A stretch of 5,847 bases of DNA from Candidatus Portiera sp. (GTDB lineage: Bacteria; Pseudomonadota; Gammaproteobacteria; CBDBNL01; JAAOII01). The first letter of the stretch is position 1. Each line of letters begins with the position of its first letter. A model generated the notes under the pieces. That model saw only the letters and a program-made list of their open reading frames with translations, made no database searches and was not told where the DNA came from. The stretch is from positions 1-5,847 of the forward strand of contig JAAOII010000122.1 in the NCBI GenBank assembly GCA_015163845.1. The letters are read 5' to 3'. The position numbers and the translations under genes are program-made. Positions 1 to 5,620 of this stretch are shown piece after piece.

Positions 1-836
1 CGATTTAGACAATTTGCCGAACGGGCTGATAAGTTCAATTCAATTACAGATTTTAGGAAAACGCCGTCAACTTGATCACTATCTGCCTTCATACTAATGA
101 TTTCTTTGCTTTCTAAATCCGCAAAGGGTTCTAGCTGCTTACATATTAAAGTTGTAGCACGTCTGATAGCGGCAGTCGGGTCCAATGTCCCATCTGTCTC
201 TAACTCTATTATTAGCTTATCTAGATTTGTTTGTTGCTCAACTCTAGTTCTCTCAACTTGATATATTACTCTCTTGACTGGTGAGTAGCTCGCATCCATA
301 TATATAGTATTAGTCGTCTTTTCAAAGTTCTTATCTTCATTGGCAAATCTTTGCTCAACTGACTCGTAACCGCAACCACGTCTTGCTTTAATTTTCATAT
401 CCAAGCTACCGCGATTATTTAGTTTAGTTAAGAAGTGATCAGGGTTAGCTATTTCCATGTTTGCTGGCAAAACTAAGTCCGCAGCAGTAACATCTCCACC
501 ACCTTGTTTGTTCAAAGTTATCTCAGCAAAATTTGACTCATATAGAATAAGTGATACACCTTTCAGATTGAGTAACAAATTTAAGACATCTGTTTCCATA
601 CCTTCAATAGTATCATATTCATGACGGACGCCCTTAATTTGAACCTCAACTATGGCGACTCCGGCCATGGATGAAAGTAAGACGCGACGCAAGGCATTGC
701 CAAGCGTATAGCCGAAGCCCCTCTCCATAGGAGATAAGGCAATTTTAGCTGAGCTAACTTTACCTCCGGTGGTTTTACCGAGAATTTCCACATCTATCTC
801 ATGTGGTATTAAAAATGTTGTGGGTGAGTTTTGCAT
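1..836 (-). CDS. rpoA: RNA polymerase alpha subunit, 3' end beyond the window
   Basis: Alpha subunit of RNA polymerase; its N-terminal domain dimerises and seeds assembly of beta and beta', and its C-terminal domain binds UP-element DNA and activators. The ATG is at 836-834 and 278 codons are open to the window edge; the family is about 330 residues, so roughly the last 50 are missing. The start aligns with E. coli (MQ.S...FL.P). Residues 38-51 carry the hallmark ERGFGYTLGNALRR, whose last Arg corresponds to E. coli R45 in the beta-contacting region. VTAAD (116-120) and the VERTRVEQQTNLDKL stretch (194-208) are also typical. The C-terminal domain begins near residue 262, with RSANCL at 272-277 holding the counterparts of DNA-contacting R265, N268 and C269. 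Residues 18-32 are about six longer than in E. coli. The gene follows rpsD after a 15-base spacer with no clear Shine-Dalgarno. Its position after S13-S11-S4 is the normal alpha operon order. Confidence 0.97.
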   Translation of the reverse strand, partial: MQNSPTTFLIPHEIDVEILGKTTGGKVSSAKIALSPMERGFGYTLGNALRRVLLSSMAGVAIVEVQIKGVRHEYDTIEGMETDVLNLLLNLKGVSLILYESNFAEITLNKQGGGDVTAADLVLPANMEIANPDHFLTKLNNRGSLDMKIKARRGCGYESVEQRFANEDKNFEKTTNTIYMDASYSPVKRVIYQVERTRVEQQTNLDKLIIELETDGTLDPTAAIRRATTLICKQLEPFADLESKEIISMKADSDQVDGVFLKSVIELNLSARSANCLN

Positions 837-851
837 ATTTTGATCTATAAA

Positions 852-1475
852 CTACTTGGAATAAAGTTCTACTATTAAGTTTTCATTAATAGTTTGCGAT
901 AAATTATCGCGTTGAGGCAAGGACGAAAACACGCCTTGCTTGTCTTCGGCATTCATATGTATCCAGGGTATATCTTCCCTGTTCTTCTTTGCAATTTCTA
1001 GTGCAAGAGATATTCTCTCCTGAGATTTGGCTTTATCGCTCAAATCTATGGTGTCGCCAGGGCGCACCTCATAGGATGGAATATTAACTACTTTTGAATT
1101 CACTCTGATCGCTTTGTGGCTAACCAGCTGACGTGCTTCATTACGCGTCGAGGCAAGCCCCATACGGTAAATTACATTGTCTAAACGACTCTCTAAGAGC
1201 CATAGCAAGTTTAACCCAGTCGCACCTTTGCGTCTCTGCGCCTCTTTATAATAATTGTGGAATTGCTTTTCTAAAAGACAATACATTCTCTTGACTTTTT
1301 GCTTCTCACGCAATTGAAAATAATAATCTGACTTGCGGCCAGGTCTGGTTTGTTTCTGTCCAGGTATTTTATCAAATTTGCACTTAGATTCTATTGATCT
1401 TAATGAGTTTTTATGCTCCAAGTCCACCATCTCGCGACGAGATAGTTTGCACTTAGGTCCTAAATATCTTGCCAT
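852..1475 (-). CDS. rpsD: 30S ribosomal protein S4
   Basis: Primary 16S rRNA-binding protein that nucleates assembly of the 30S body; in E. coli it also represses translation of the alpha operon. The 207 residues match the usual 206 or so. The N-terminus MARYLGPK.KLSRRE, the LREKQKVKRMY segment (55-65) and YYKEAQRRKG (75-84) are diagnostic. The S4 RNA-binding domain spans about 97-158 (RLDNVIYRMG, then ARQLVSHKAIRVN), and the protein ends with the conserved INENLIVELYSK. Cysteines at 9, 32 and 66 do not form the four-cysteine zinc motif found in some bacterial S4 proteins, so this is the zinc-free type. The start codon abuts the rpsK stop directly (TAAATG) and has a strong AGGAG Shine-Dalgarno seven bases upstream inside rpsK. 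Because the usual S4 target leader ahead of rpsM is missing here, autoregulation by S4 cannot be assumed. Confidence 0.98.
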   Translation of the reverse strand: MARYLGPKCKLSRREMVDLEHKNSLRSIESKCKFDKIPGQKQTRPGRKSDYYFQLREKQKVKRMYCLLEKQFHNYYKEAQRRKGATGLNLLWLLESRLDNVIYRMGLASTRNEARQLVSHKAIRVNSKVVNIPSYEVRPGDTIDLSDKAKSQERISLALEIAKKNREDIPWIHMNAEDKQGVFSSLPQRDNLSQTINENLIVELYSK

Positions 1476-1862
1476 TTATACTCTCCTCGCTTTGGAAGGC
1501 CTGCAGCCATTATGTGGTAAGGGGGTAACATCAGTTATCTCCGTTATAGTAACTCCCATATTATTAATAACTCTCATTGAGGAATCTCTTCCAGGTCCAG
1601 GTCCTTTGACCATAACTTTAACTCTTTGTAAGCCCATATCTTGAGCTGCCTTAATCGCCTTCTCGCAGGCAACTTGTGCTGCATAAGGAGTACTTTTACG
1701 GGCACCGCGGAAACCAGAACCACCAGCTGTAGCCCAACTGATAGTGTTCCCTTGAGTGTCAGCAACCGTTATGATTGTATTATTGAACGAAGTATAGATA
1801 TTTACTATACCTTCTGTTACAACTTTTTTGACTTTCTTGCCTTTTTTACTTGTTTCTGCCAT
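1476..1862 (-). CDS. rpsK: 30S ribosomal protein S11
   Basis: Component of the 30S platform, contacting 16S rRNA near the mRNA exit side together with S18 and S21. The 128 residues match the family length. Diagnostic stretches are SFNNTI (25-30), WATAGGSGFRGARKSTP (43-59), the glycine/proline turn VKGPGPGR (85-92) and the C-terminal DVTPLPHNGCRP (111-122) followed by a basic end. The Asn-Gly pair at 118-119 corresponds to the site that becomes isoaspartate in E. coli S11; whether it does so here is not visible. The N-terminus is lysine-rich (KKGKKVKK), as usual for this protein. The ATG lies eight bases after the rpsM stop, with AGGA six bases upstream overlapping that stop codon. This suggests translation coupled to rpsM. 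Confidence 0.98.
   Translation of the reverse strand: MAETSKKGKKVKKVVTEGIVNIYTSFNNTIITVADTQGNTISWATAGGSGFRGARKSTPYAAQVACEKAIKAAQDMGLQRVKVMVKGPGPGRDSSMRVINNMGVTITEITDVTPLPHNGCRPSKARRV
1483..1487 (-). promoter_or_regulatory. Ribosome binding site of rpsD
   Basis: AGGAG on the minus strand, seven bases before the rpsD ATG, formed by the final arginine codons of rpsK. The conserved basic C-terminus of S11 thus doubles as the initiation signal of S4. Confidence 0.8.
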
Positions 1863-1870
1863 AATTATTC

Positions 1871-2227
1871 CTATTTCCTCATTTGTCTTGTCGGTCCTTT
1901 GCGAGTGCGTGCATTGGTTTTAGTTCTTTGCCCTCTTACTGGCAAATTAAACCTATGTCGCAAGCCACGGTAAACACCCATGTCTATTAAACGTTTAATA
2001 TTCATAGCGACTTGTCTTCTCAAGTCACCTTCTACATTGTATCTGCGTATTTCATCACGTAATCTTCCTAGCTCATCATCACTTAACTTGCTCAGAATCT
2101 TATGTGGTTCAACATCACAATCATTACATATCTTTTTAGATTGAGAATTCCCAATGCCAAAAATATAGGTTAAGGATATAACCGTATGCTTATTATCTGG
2201 AATATTTACTCCTGCTATACGAGCCAT
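1871..2227 (-). CDS. rpsM: 30S ribosomal protein S13
   Basis: Protein of the 30S head that forms inter-subunit bridges with the 50S (L5 and 23S helix 38) and contacts P-site tRNA through its basic tail. The 118 residues equal the E. coli length. The start MARIAGVNIPD, the helix-two-turns-helix part (about 15-60), EGDLRRQVAMNIKRL (66-80) and the run GLRHRFNLPVRGQRTKTNARTRKG (88-111) are family signatures; the last is the tRNA-contacting extension. A CNDC cluster at 34-37 is unusual compared with E. coli but lies in a variable part. The gene begins one base after the rpmJ stop, with AAGG five bases upstream, inside rpmJ. In E. coli rpsM starts the alpha operon behind its own promoter and an S4-binding leader; here no such space exists. 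Confidence 0.98.
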   Translation of the reverse strand: MARIAGVNIPDNKHTVISLTYIFGIGNSQSKKICNDCDVEPHKILSKLSDDELGRLRDEIRRYNVEGDLRRQVAMNIKRLIDMGVYRGLRHRFNLPVRGQRTKTNARTRKGPTRQMRK

Positions 2228-2228
2228 T

Positions 2229-2345
2229 CTAACCTTGCCTCTGTTTAAATCTTGGCTGTTTCTTATTAATAACCCGCAGGACTCCCTTGCGTCTTACTAT
2301 TTTACAGTCACGACTTATCTTTTTAATACTTGATCTTACTTTCAT
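2229..2345 (-). CDS. rpmJ: 50S ribosomal protein L36, zinc-ligand-poor form
   Basis: Smallest 50S protein, buried in 23S rRNA near the peptidyl transferase region. The reading frame has 38 codons plus TAG and begins MKVRSSIKKISRD. The ending KQRQG and the KIVRRKGVLRVI core identify it, and its place between secY and rpsM is the gammaproteobacterial position. Against E. coli L36, an ungapped alignment gives Ser for Cys11, Asn for Cys27 and Phe for His33; only Cys14 remains. The Cys3-His zinc site is therefore lost, as in the zinc-independent paralogue class (YkgO-like), whose NKKxPRF ending it resembles. Yet it keeps the 38-residue length of the zinc-binding class. It starts 13 bases after secY with only a weak A-rich stretch (AAAGAA) upstream and ends one base before rpsM. 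No second L36 copy is in the window. Confidence 0.96.
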   Translation of the reverse strand: MKVRSSIKKISRDCKIVRRKGVLRVINKKQPRFKQRQG

Positions 2346-2358
2346 AATTCTTTATAGT

Positions 2359-3777
2359 TTACCTTGTGCTTCTATTTTTCCTAGTTGCCGAACCAGTTAA
2401 GTTTGCTTTTTGCAGAACAGAACCATACTGAGAAGACATTATATGAGATTGAACCTGTGCTAAAAAGTCCATCATAACAACTACAACTATGAGGATAGAT
2501 GTTCCTGCAAAAAAGAAAGGAACATTCATTCCAACTAAAATCATCTGCGGTAATAGAGACACTGCCGTAATATACAAACTACCAAATAGAGTCAGACGGG
2601 TAAGTACATTGTCAATGTAATTAGCGGTCTGAGGGCCTGGACGTATACCAGGAATTAGAGCACCTGATCTTTGCAAATTACTTGCTACATCTTTAGGATT
2701 AAACACTAGAGCAGTATAGAAGAAGCAGAAGAATATTACAGCCGCAGCATACAGGAAGTTATATAAGGGCTGACCCGGTCCCAAAATTAATAATAAATCA
2801 TACCAAGAATCAAATAAACCGCCACCAATACTATCACTAGCAGGAGCTGTGGTGTCAATCTGATTTGTGGTTCCTCCATATGATCCAGCACTTCCTGAAC
2901 CAAACCATTGCCCCATGGAGGCAGGAAACAACAATAAGCTAGAGGCAAATATTGCTGGTATAACACCCGCCATGTTAATCTTAAGTGGTAAATGTGAAGT
3001 TTGCCGGGCATACATCCCACCTTGAGTCATTCTATTGGCATAGTTGATAGTTATTCTTCTTTGCCCTCTTTCTATGAAAATAACGAATATTACTGTGCCC
3101 AACACAAACAAAAGAAATATCAGACCTATTATTAAACTTAAATCGCCCTCTCTCAATAGAGTGGCTGCTTGTCCAACTAAAGGAGGAATTCCAGAGACAA
3201 TACTGGCAAAAATCAAAAGAGAAATCCCATTACCAATTCCTTTTTCAGTAACCTGTTCTCCAAGCCACATAAGGAATACAGAACCCGTAACAAAACTGAC
3301 TGTTGAAACAAAGTAGAAATTTATATCTGGGTTGAATGCAATCTGTTGGCTTGCTAGGGCTGCTGCAATACCGAATCCCTGCAAAGTTGAAATAAATACT
3401 GTCAAATACCTAGTGTATTGATTGATTTTACGTCTGCCACTTTCACCTTCCTTACGTAGCTGTTCAACTGAAGGAACTACAGCCGACATAAGTTGAACGA
3501 TAATAGATGCCGAAATATAAGGCATGATTCCGAGAGCGAAAATACTCATTCTTTCAAGAGCTCCACCAGAAAAAACATTAAACAAGCTCAGGACAGTTCC
3601 TTGATTAAGAGTGAAAATCTCTTCTAACCTAACAGGGTTAATACCAGGTAAAGGTATATGAGCTCCTAAACGATAAATCAACAAGGCAAATAAGACAAAC
3701 CCCAGCCGAGCCCATAGGTCACCCATGGAACTGGTATTGGGAACTGGTCTTTTAGCTGCTACTTTATTCTCTGCCAT
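2359..3777 (-). CDS. secY: Preprotein translocase subunit SecY
   Basis: Channel-forming inner membrane protein of the SecYEG translocon, which passes unfolded proteins across or into the membrane, driven by SecA or the ribosome. Ten hydrophobic segments are visible at about 22-42, 78-99, 121-141, 155-175, 184-204, 214-236, 271-291, 338-358, 392-414 and 419-440. The plug region lies near 60-75. Family marks include IPLPGIN (41-47), GIMPYISASIIVQL (83-96), EKGIGNGISLLIFASI (178-193), IERGQRRI (235-242) and, in cytoplasmic loop C5, GIRPGPQTANYID (377-389), whose Arg379 matches E. coli R357, important for SecA function. At 472 residues it is longer than E. coli SecY (443), mostly because of a Gly/Ser/Thr-rich enlargement of the periplasmic loop between segments 7 and 8 (about 294-333). 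It follows rplO by 17 bases with no clear Shine-Dalgarno. Operon placement is standard. Confidence 0.98.
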   Translation of the reverse strand: MAENKVAAKRPVPNTSSMGDLWARLGFVLFALLIYRLGAHIPLPGINPVRLEEIFTLNQGTVLSLFNVFSGGALERMSIFALGIMPYISASIIVQLMSAVVPSVEQLRKEGESGRRKINQYTRYLTVFISTLQGFGIAAALASQQIAFNPDINFYFVSTVSFVTGSVFLMWLGEQVTEKGIGNGISLLIFASIVSGIPPLVGQAATLLREGDLSLIIGLIFLLFVLGTVIFVIFIERGQRRITINYANRMTQGGMYARQTSHLPLKINMAGVIPAIFASSLLLFPASMGQWFGSGSAGSYGGTTNQIDTTAPASDSIGGGLFDSWYDLLLILGPGQPLYNFLYAAAVIFFCFFYTALVFNPKDVASNLQRSGALIPGIRPGPQTANYIDNVLTRLTLFGSLYITAVSLLPQMILVGMNVPFFFAGTSILIVVVVMMDFLAQVQSHIMSSQYGSVLQKANLTGSATRKNRSTR

Positions 3778-3794
3778 ATTAAATATCTATCTAG

Positions 3795-4535
3795 TTATTC
3801 TTTATCCTTATCATCTGAAATATCTTTTTTATCAGAATCGGGGGTTGCTTTAGCTTCCTTAGCTCCCTGTGTTTCTTCTACTGGTTTAGCTTCCTTAACC
3901 GTCATATTAGATTCTTTCTTATCTTCGCTCTTCGCTTCTTTCTTATCTTTATCCTTCACTTCTTGCTTATCTTTATCCTTCACTTCTTGCTTATCTTCGC
4001 TCTTCACTTCTTGCTTATCTTCGCTTTTATATTCTGTCTTGGCGGCTAGTTTAGTAGCACTCTTCGCTGGCTTCTTAGCGGCTTTACTTGGTGCTTTTGA
4101 TGGGACATCTTTAATTGACCCACCCTTATCATTGATAGCTTTAGCTGCTCCTGCGCTTACGGTTAATCCTTCTAACTTAACTGCTTTATCAAGAGAACCA
4201 GATAGAAAAACCTTTACTTGGCGAATATGCTTGTTAATTATCCCAGCATCTTTAAGGGTCTCTATAGATATTATATCTTCTTTGAGATTATTTAACTCGC
4301 TCAAACGAACCGAAGCACTGAAACCACTAATTCTGGAAGTAAAACCAAACTTTGGTAAACGTCTTTGTAGAGGCATTTGCCCACCTTCAAATCCTTTTCT
4401 TATACCACCGCCACCGCCACGACTCTTTTGTCCTTTGTGACCGCGACCACTAGTTTTACCTTTACCACTACCTATGCCGCGTCCAACTCTCATGGACTTT
4501 GAACGGGATCCTGGACTTAAACTATTTAAGAACAT
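3795..4535 (-). CDS. rplO: 50S ribosomal protein L15 with long charged C-terminal tail
   Basis: Late-assembling 23S rRNA-binding protein of the 50S subunit. Residues 1-143 are a complete L15: MFLNSLSP, a glycine-rich basic arm (GRGIGSGKGKTSGRGHKGQKSR, about 18-39), GFEGGQMPLQRRLPKFGF (48-65) and a globular domain ending AAKAINDKGGSIKD. The usual protein stops here (144 residues in E. coli), but this frame continues for about 103 more. First comes an Ala/Lys/Ser/Pro stretch (about 147-167), then five tandem octapeptides of the KSEDKQEV type (170-209), then a mixed Lys/Glu/Asp end. The tail looks disordered and of unknown function. I chose the ATG at 4535 because MFLNSLSP aligns with E. coli MRLNTLSP and AGAGGT lies 11 bases upstream. 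A GTG at 4544 would add three residues but sits only two bases from that site. The gene begins one base after the rpmD stop under the ATG choice. Confidence 0.95.
   Translation of the reverse strand: MFLNSLSPGSRSKSMRVGRGIGSGKGKTSGRGHKGQKSRGGGGGIRKGFEGGQMPLQRRLPKFGFTSRISGFSASVRLSELNNLKEDIISIETLKDAGIINKHIRQVKVFLSGSLDKAVKLEGLTVSAGAAKAINDKGGSIKDVPSKAPSKAAKKPAKSATKLAAKTEYKSEDKQEVKSEDKQEVKDKDKQEVKDKDKKEAKSEDKKESNMTVKEAKPVEETQGAKEAKATPDSDKKDISDDKDKE
3909..4028 (-). repeat. 24-bp tandem repeat, five units, within rplO
   Basis: Five contiguous 24-base units (4005-4028, 3981-4004, 3957-3980, 3933-3956, 3909-3932) encode KSEDKQEV, KSEDKQEV, KDKDKQEV, KDKDKKEA and KSEDKKES. The first two units differ at a single base, and the third matches them over its 3' half as transcribed (the AAGCAAGAAGTG part). 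This pattern indicates growth by unit duplication rather than chance codon bias. Each unit is exactly eight codons, so gain or loss of units keeps the reading frame. Confidence 0.95.
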
Positions 4536-4536
4536 A

Positions 4537-4728
4537 TTATTCACTTACCTCTAACATATAACTAACTTTATTAATCATGCCTCTTACAGAAGGAGTATCT
4601 TCCAACTCAACCTGCTGACCTATTTTTCTTAAACCAAGTCCATGCACAGATTTCCTATGGTTAGGTAATCTTCCTATAGGGGACCGCTTAAGGGTAACCT
4701 TGACTGTTTTACTACCTTCTTGGGGCAT
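4537..4728 (-). CDS. rpmD: 50S ribosomal protein L30
   Basis: Small 50S protein of the L30/L7e family, bound to 23S rRNA on the solvent side. The 63 residues compare with 59 in E. coli. The conserved path is VKVTLKRSPIGRLPNHR (9-25), LGLRKIG (31-37), DTPSVRGMI (44-52) and KVSYMLEV at the end. An in-frame ATG at 4773 would add 15 residues with no counterpart in the family. The ATG at 4728 is chosen because it fits the family N-terminus and is preceded by a near-perfect AAGGAGAT eight bases upstream. The gene begins inside rpsE, overlapping its last 17 bases in a different frame, which suggests translational coupling. Confidence 0.97.
   Translation of the reverse strand: MPQEGSKTVKVTLKRSPIGRLPNHRKSVHGLGLRKIGQQVELEDTPSVRGMINKVSYMLEVSE
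4547..4552 (-). promoter_or_regulatory. Ribosome binding site of rplO
   Basis: AGAGGT on the minus strand lies within the last codons of rpmD. It is 11 bases from the ATG at 4535, slightly long but usable, and only two bases from the alternative GTG at 4544, which is too close. This supports the ATG. Confidence 0.6.
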
Positions 4729-5251
4729 TTGCTTGTATCTCCTTAATTGTTTTCCCTCTTTTACGTGCCACATAATTGGGGGATTTCATTTCCTTAAGTC
4801 CTTTAAATGTCGCTCTCACGATGTTAGCAGGATTCGTTGAACCATAACCTTTAGCCAAAACATTGCGGACTCCAGCAAGTTCTAATACAGCTCGCATAGC
4901 ACCTCCAGCAATTACCCCAGTACCTTCTGCTGCTGGACGCATATGAACAGTTGAAGCACCATGACTAGAAGTGATAGGATACTGCAAGGTTTTATTACGT
5001 CGATTGAGTTTTACATCTATCATGTTTTTCTTAGCTGCTTCCAATGATTTTTTCATCGCCAAAGGAACTTCACGAACTTTACCACGTCCGTAACCAACTT
5101 TGCCTTCTCCATCACCAACAACTGTCAAAGCACTAAAGCGGAATATTCGTCCACCTTTTACAACTTTAGCGACTCTGGATATTTGTACCTGTTTTTCGCG
5201 CAGAGCTGATATACTCTCTTGATTCAAATCTGGTTTATTCTTGTCGTTCAT
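4712..5251 (-). CDS. rpsE: 30S ribosomal protein S5
   Basis: 30S protein at the mRNA entry side, bound to 16S rRNA near helix 34 and involved in decoding accuracy and spectinomycin response. The N-terminal double-stranded-RNA-binding-like domain covers about 20-83, with SRVAKVVKGGRIFRFSALTVVGDGEGKVGYG (25-55); the loop at about 26-34 corresponds to the region where spectinomycin-resistance changes occur in E. coli. The C-terminal domain carries RPAAEGTGVIAGGAMRAVLELAG (105-127) and AKGYGSTNPANIVRAT (133-148). At 179 residues it is somewhat longer than E. coli (167 or so), through a longer N-terminus, a few extra residues near 82-88 (NRRNK) and a short basic C-terminal extension (NAPRR). The start follows the rplR stop by 15 bases, with no purine-rich ribosome binding site visible. 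The 3' end overlaps rpmD. Confidence 0.98.
   Translation of the reverse strand: MNDKNKPDLNQESISALREKQVQISRVAKVVKGGRIFRFSALTVVGDGEGKVGYGRGKVREVPLAMKKSLEAAKKNMIDVKLNRRNKTLQYPITSSHGASTVHMRPAAEGTGVIAGGAMRAVLELAGVRNVLAKGYGSTNPANIVRATFKGLKEMKSPNYVARKRGKTIKEIQANAPRR
4737..4744 (-). promoter_or_regulatory. Ribosome binding site of rpmD
   Basis: AAGGAGAT read on the minus strand, eight bases before the ATG at 4728 and inside the rpsE coding sequence. It is the strongest Shine-Dalgarno in the window and decides the rpmD start against the upstream in-frame ATG at 4773. Confidence 0.85.
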
Positions 5252-5266
5252 AAAATATCTAATATA

Positions 5267-5620
5267 TTAAAGTTTTAATCCTTCTTTTCTAGCAGCATCA
5301 GCCAATGCTTTAACACAGCCATGGAACTTAAACCCAGAGCGGTCAAACCCAACTTGGTCAATCTTGTTCTGCTTTGCTTTGGCAGCTATGTCCTTACCAA
5401 TTACTTCTGCGCCCTTAATGTTACCTTTCAATTTCTTAGCTCGCATTTCTTTGAGCACAGTTGAGGATGAACAAATTATCTTAGAACCATCCTCTGAAAT
5501 TACTTGAGCATATATATGAGAGGACGAGCGGAAAACGCTCAACCGAGGCATTCTTAACTCGCGCAACTTCATTCTGGTGCGTTTCGCTCTTCTTAATCTT
5601 TGATCTCTTTTATTAATCAT
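5267..5620 (-). CDS. rplR: 50S ribosomal protein L18
   Basis: 5S rRNA-binding protein that, with L5 and L25, forms the central protuberance of the 50S subunit. The 117 residues equal the E. coli length. The N-terminus is an arginine/lysine-rich RNA-binding arm (about 4-22). SVFRSSSHIYAQVI (28-41) and the C-terminal FDRSGFKFHG.VKALADAARKEGL (92-115) are family signatures. The ATG overlaps the last base of the rplF stop (TAATG), a classic termination-reinitiation arrangement; the upstream stretch is A-rich and lacks a strong Shine-Dalgarno. Confidence 0.98.
   Translation of the reverse strand: MINKRDQRLRRAKRTRMKLRELRMPRLSVFRSSSHIYAQVISEDGSKIICSSSTVLKEMRAKKLKGNIKGAEVIGKDIAAKAKQNKIDQVGFDRSGFKFHGCVKALADAARKEGLKL

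Noticed and set aside
1333..1973. Two plus-strand open frames across the rpsD, rpsK and rpsM genes
   Set aside because: Both are antisense to well-conserved ribosomal genes, with no recognisable protein motif and no reason to prefer them over the genes on the other strand.
2346..2361. TATAAA box upstream of rpmJ as a possible promoter
   Set aside because: The stretch is -10-like, but no -35 element at proper spacing is visible, and such AT-rich hexamers are expected by chance in this base composition.
2787..3316. Overlapping open frames on both strands inside secY
   Set aside because: The secY frame is complete and conserved across this region; these are out-of-frame shadows.
4039..4440. 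Open frame of 133 codons on the plus strand
   Set aside because: It lies wholly antisense to rplO; its apparent composition (Leu/Ala/Pro-rich) is the mirror of the Lys/Gly-rich L15 sequence, and it has no family resemblance.
4536..4544. GTG start for rplO at 4544
   Set aside because: Only two bases separate it from the ribosome binding site, and the ATG at 4535 gives the conserved L15 N-terminus. It cannot be fully excluded.
4729..4773. N-terminal extension of L30 from an ATG at 4773
   Set aside because: The 15 added residues lie inside rpsE, have no counterpart in L30 proteins, and the inner ATG at 4728 has a strong ribosome binding site.
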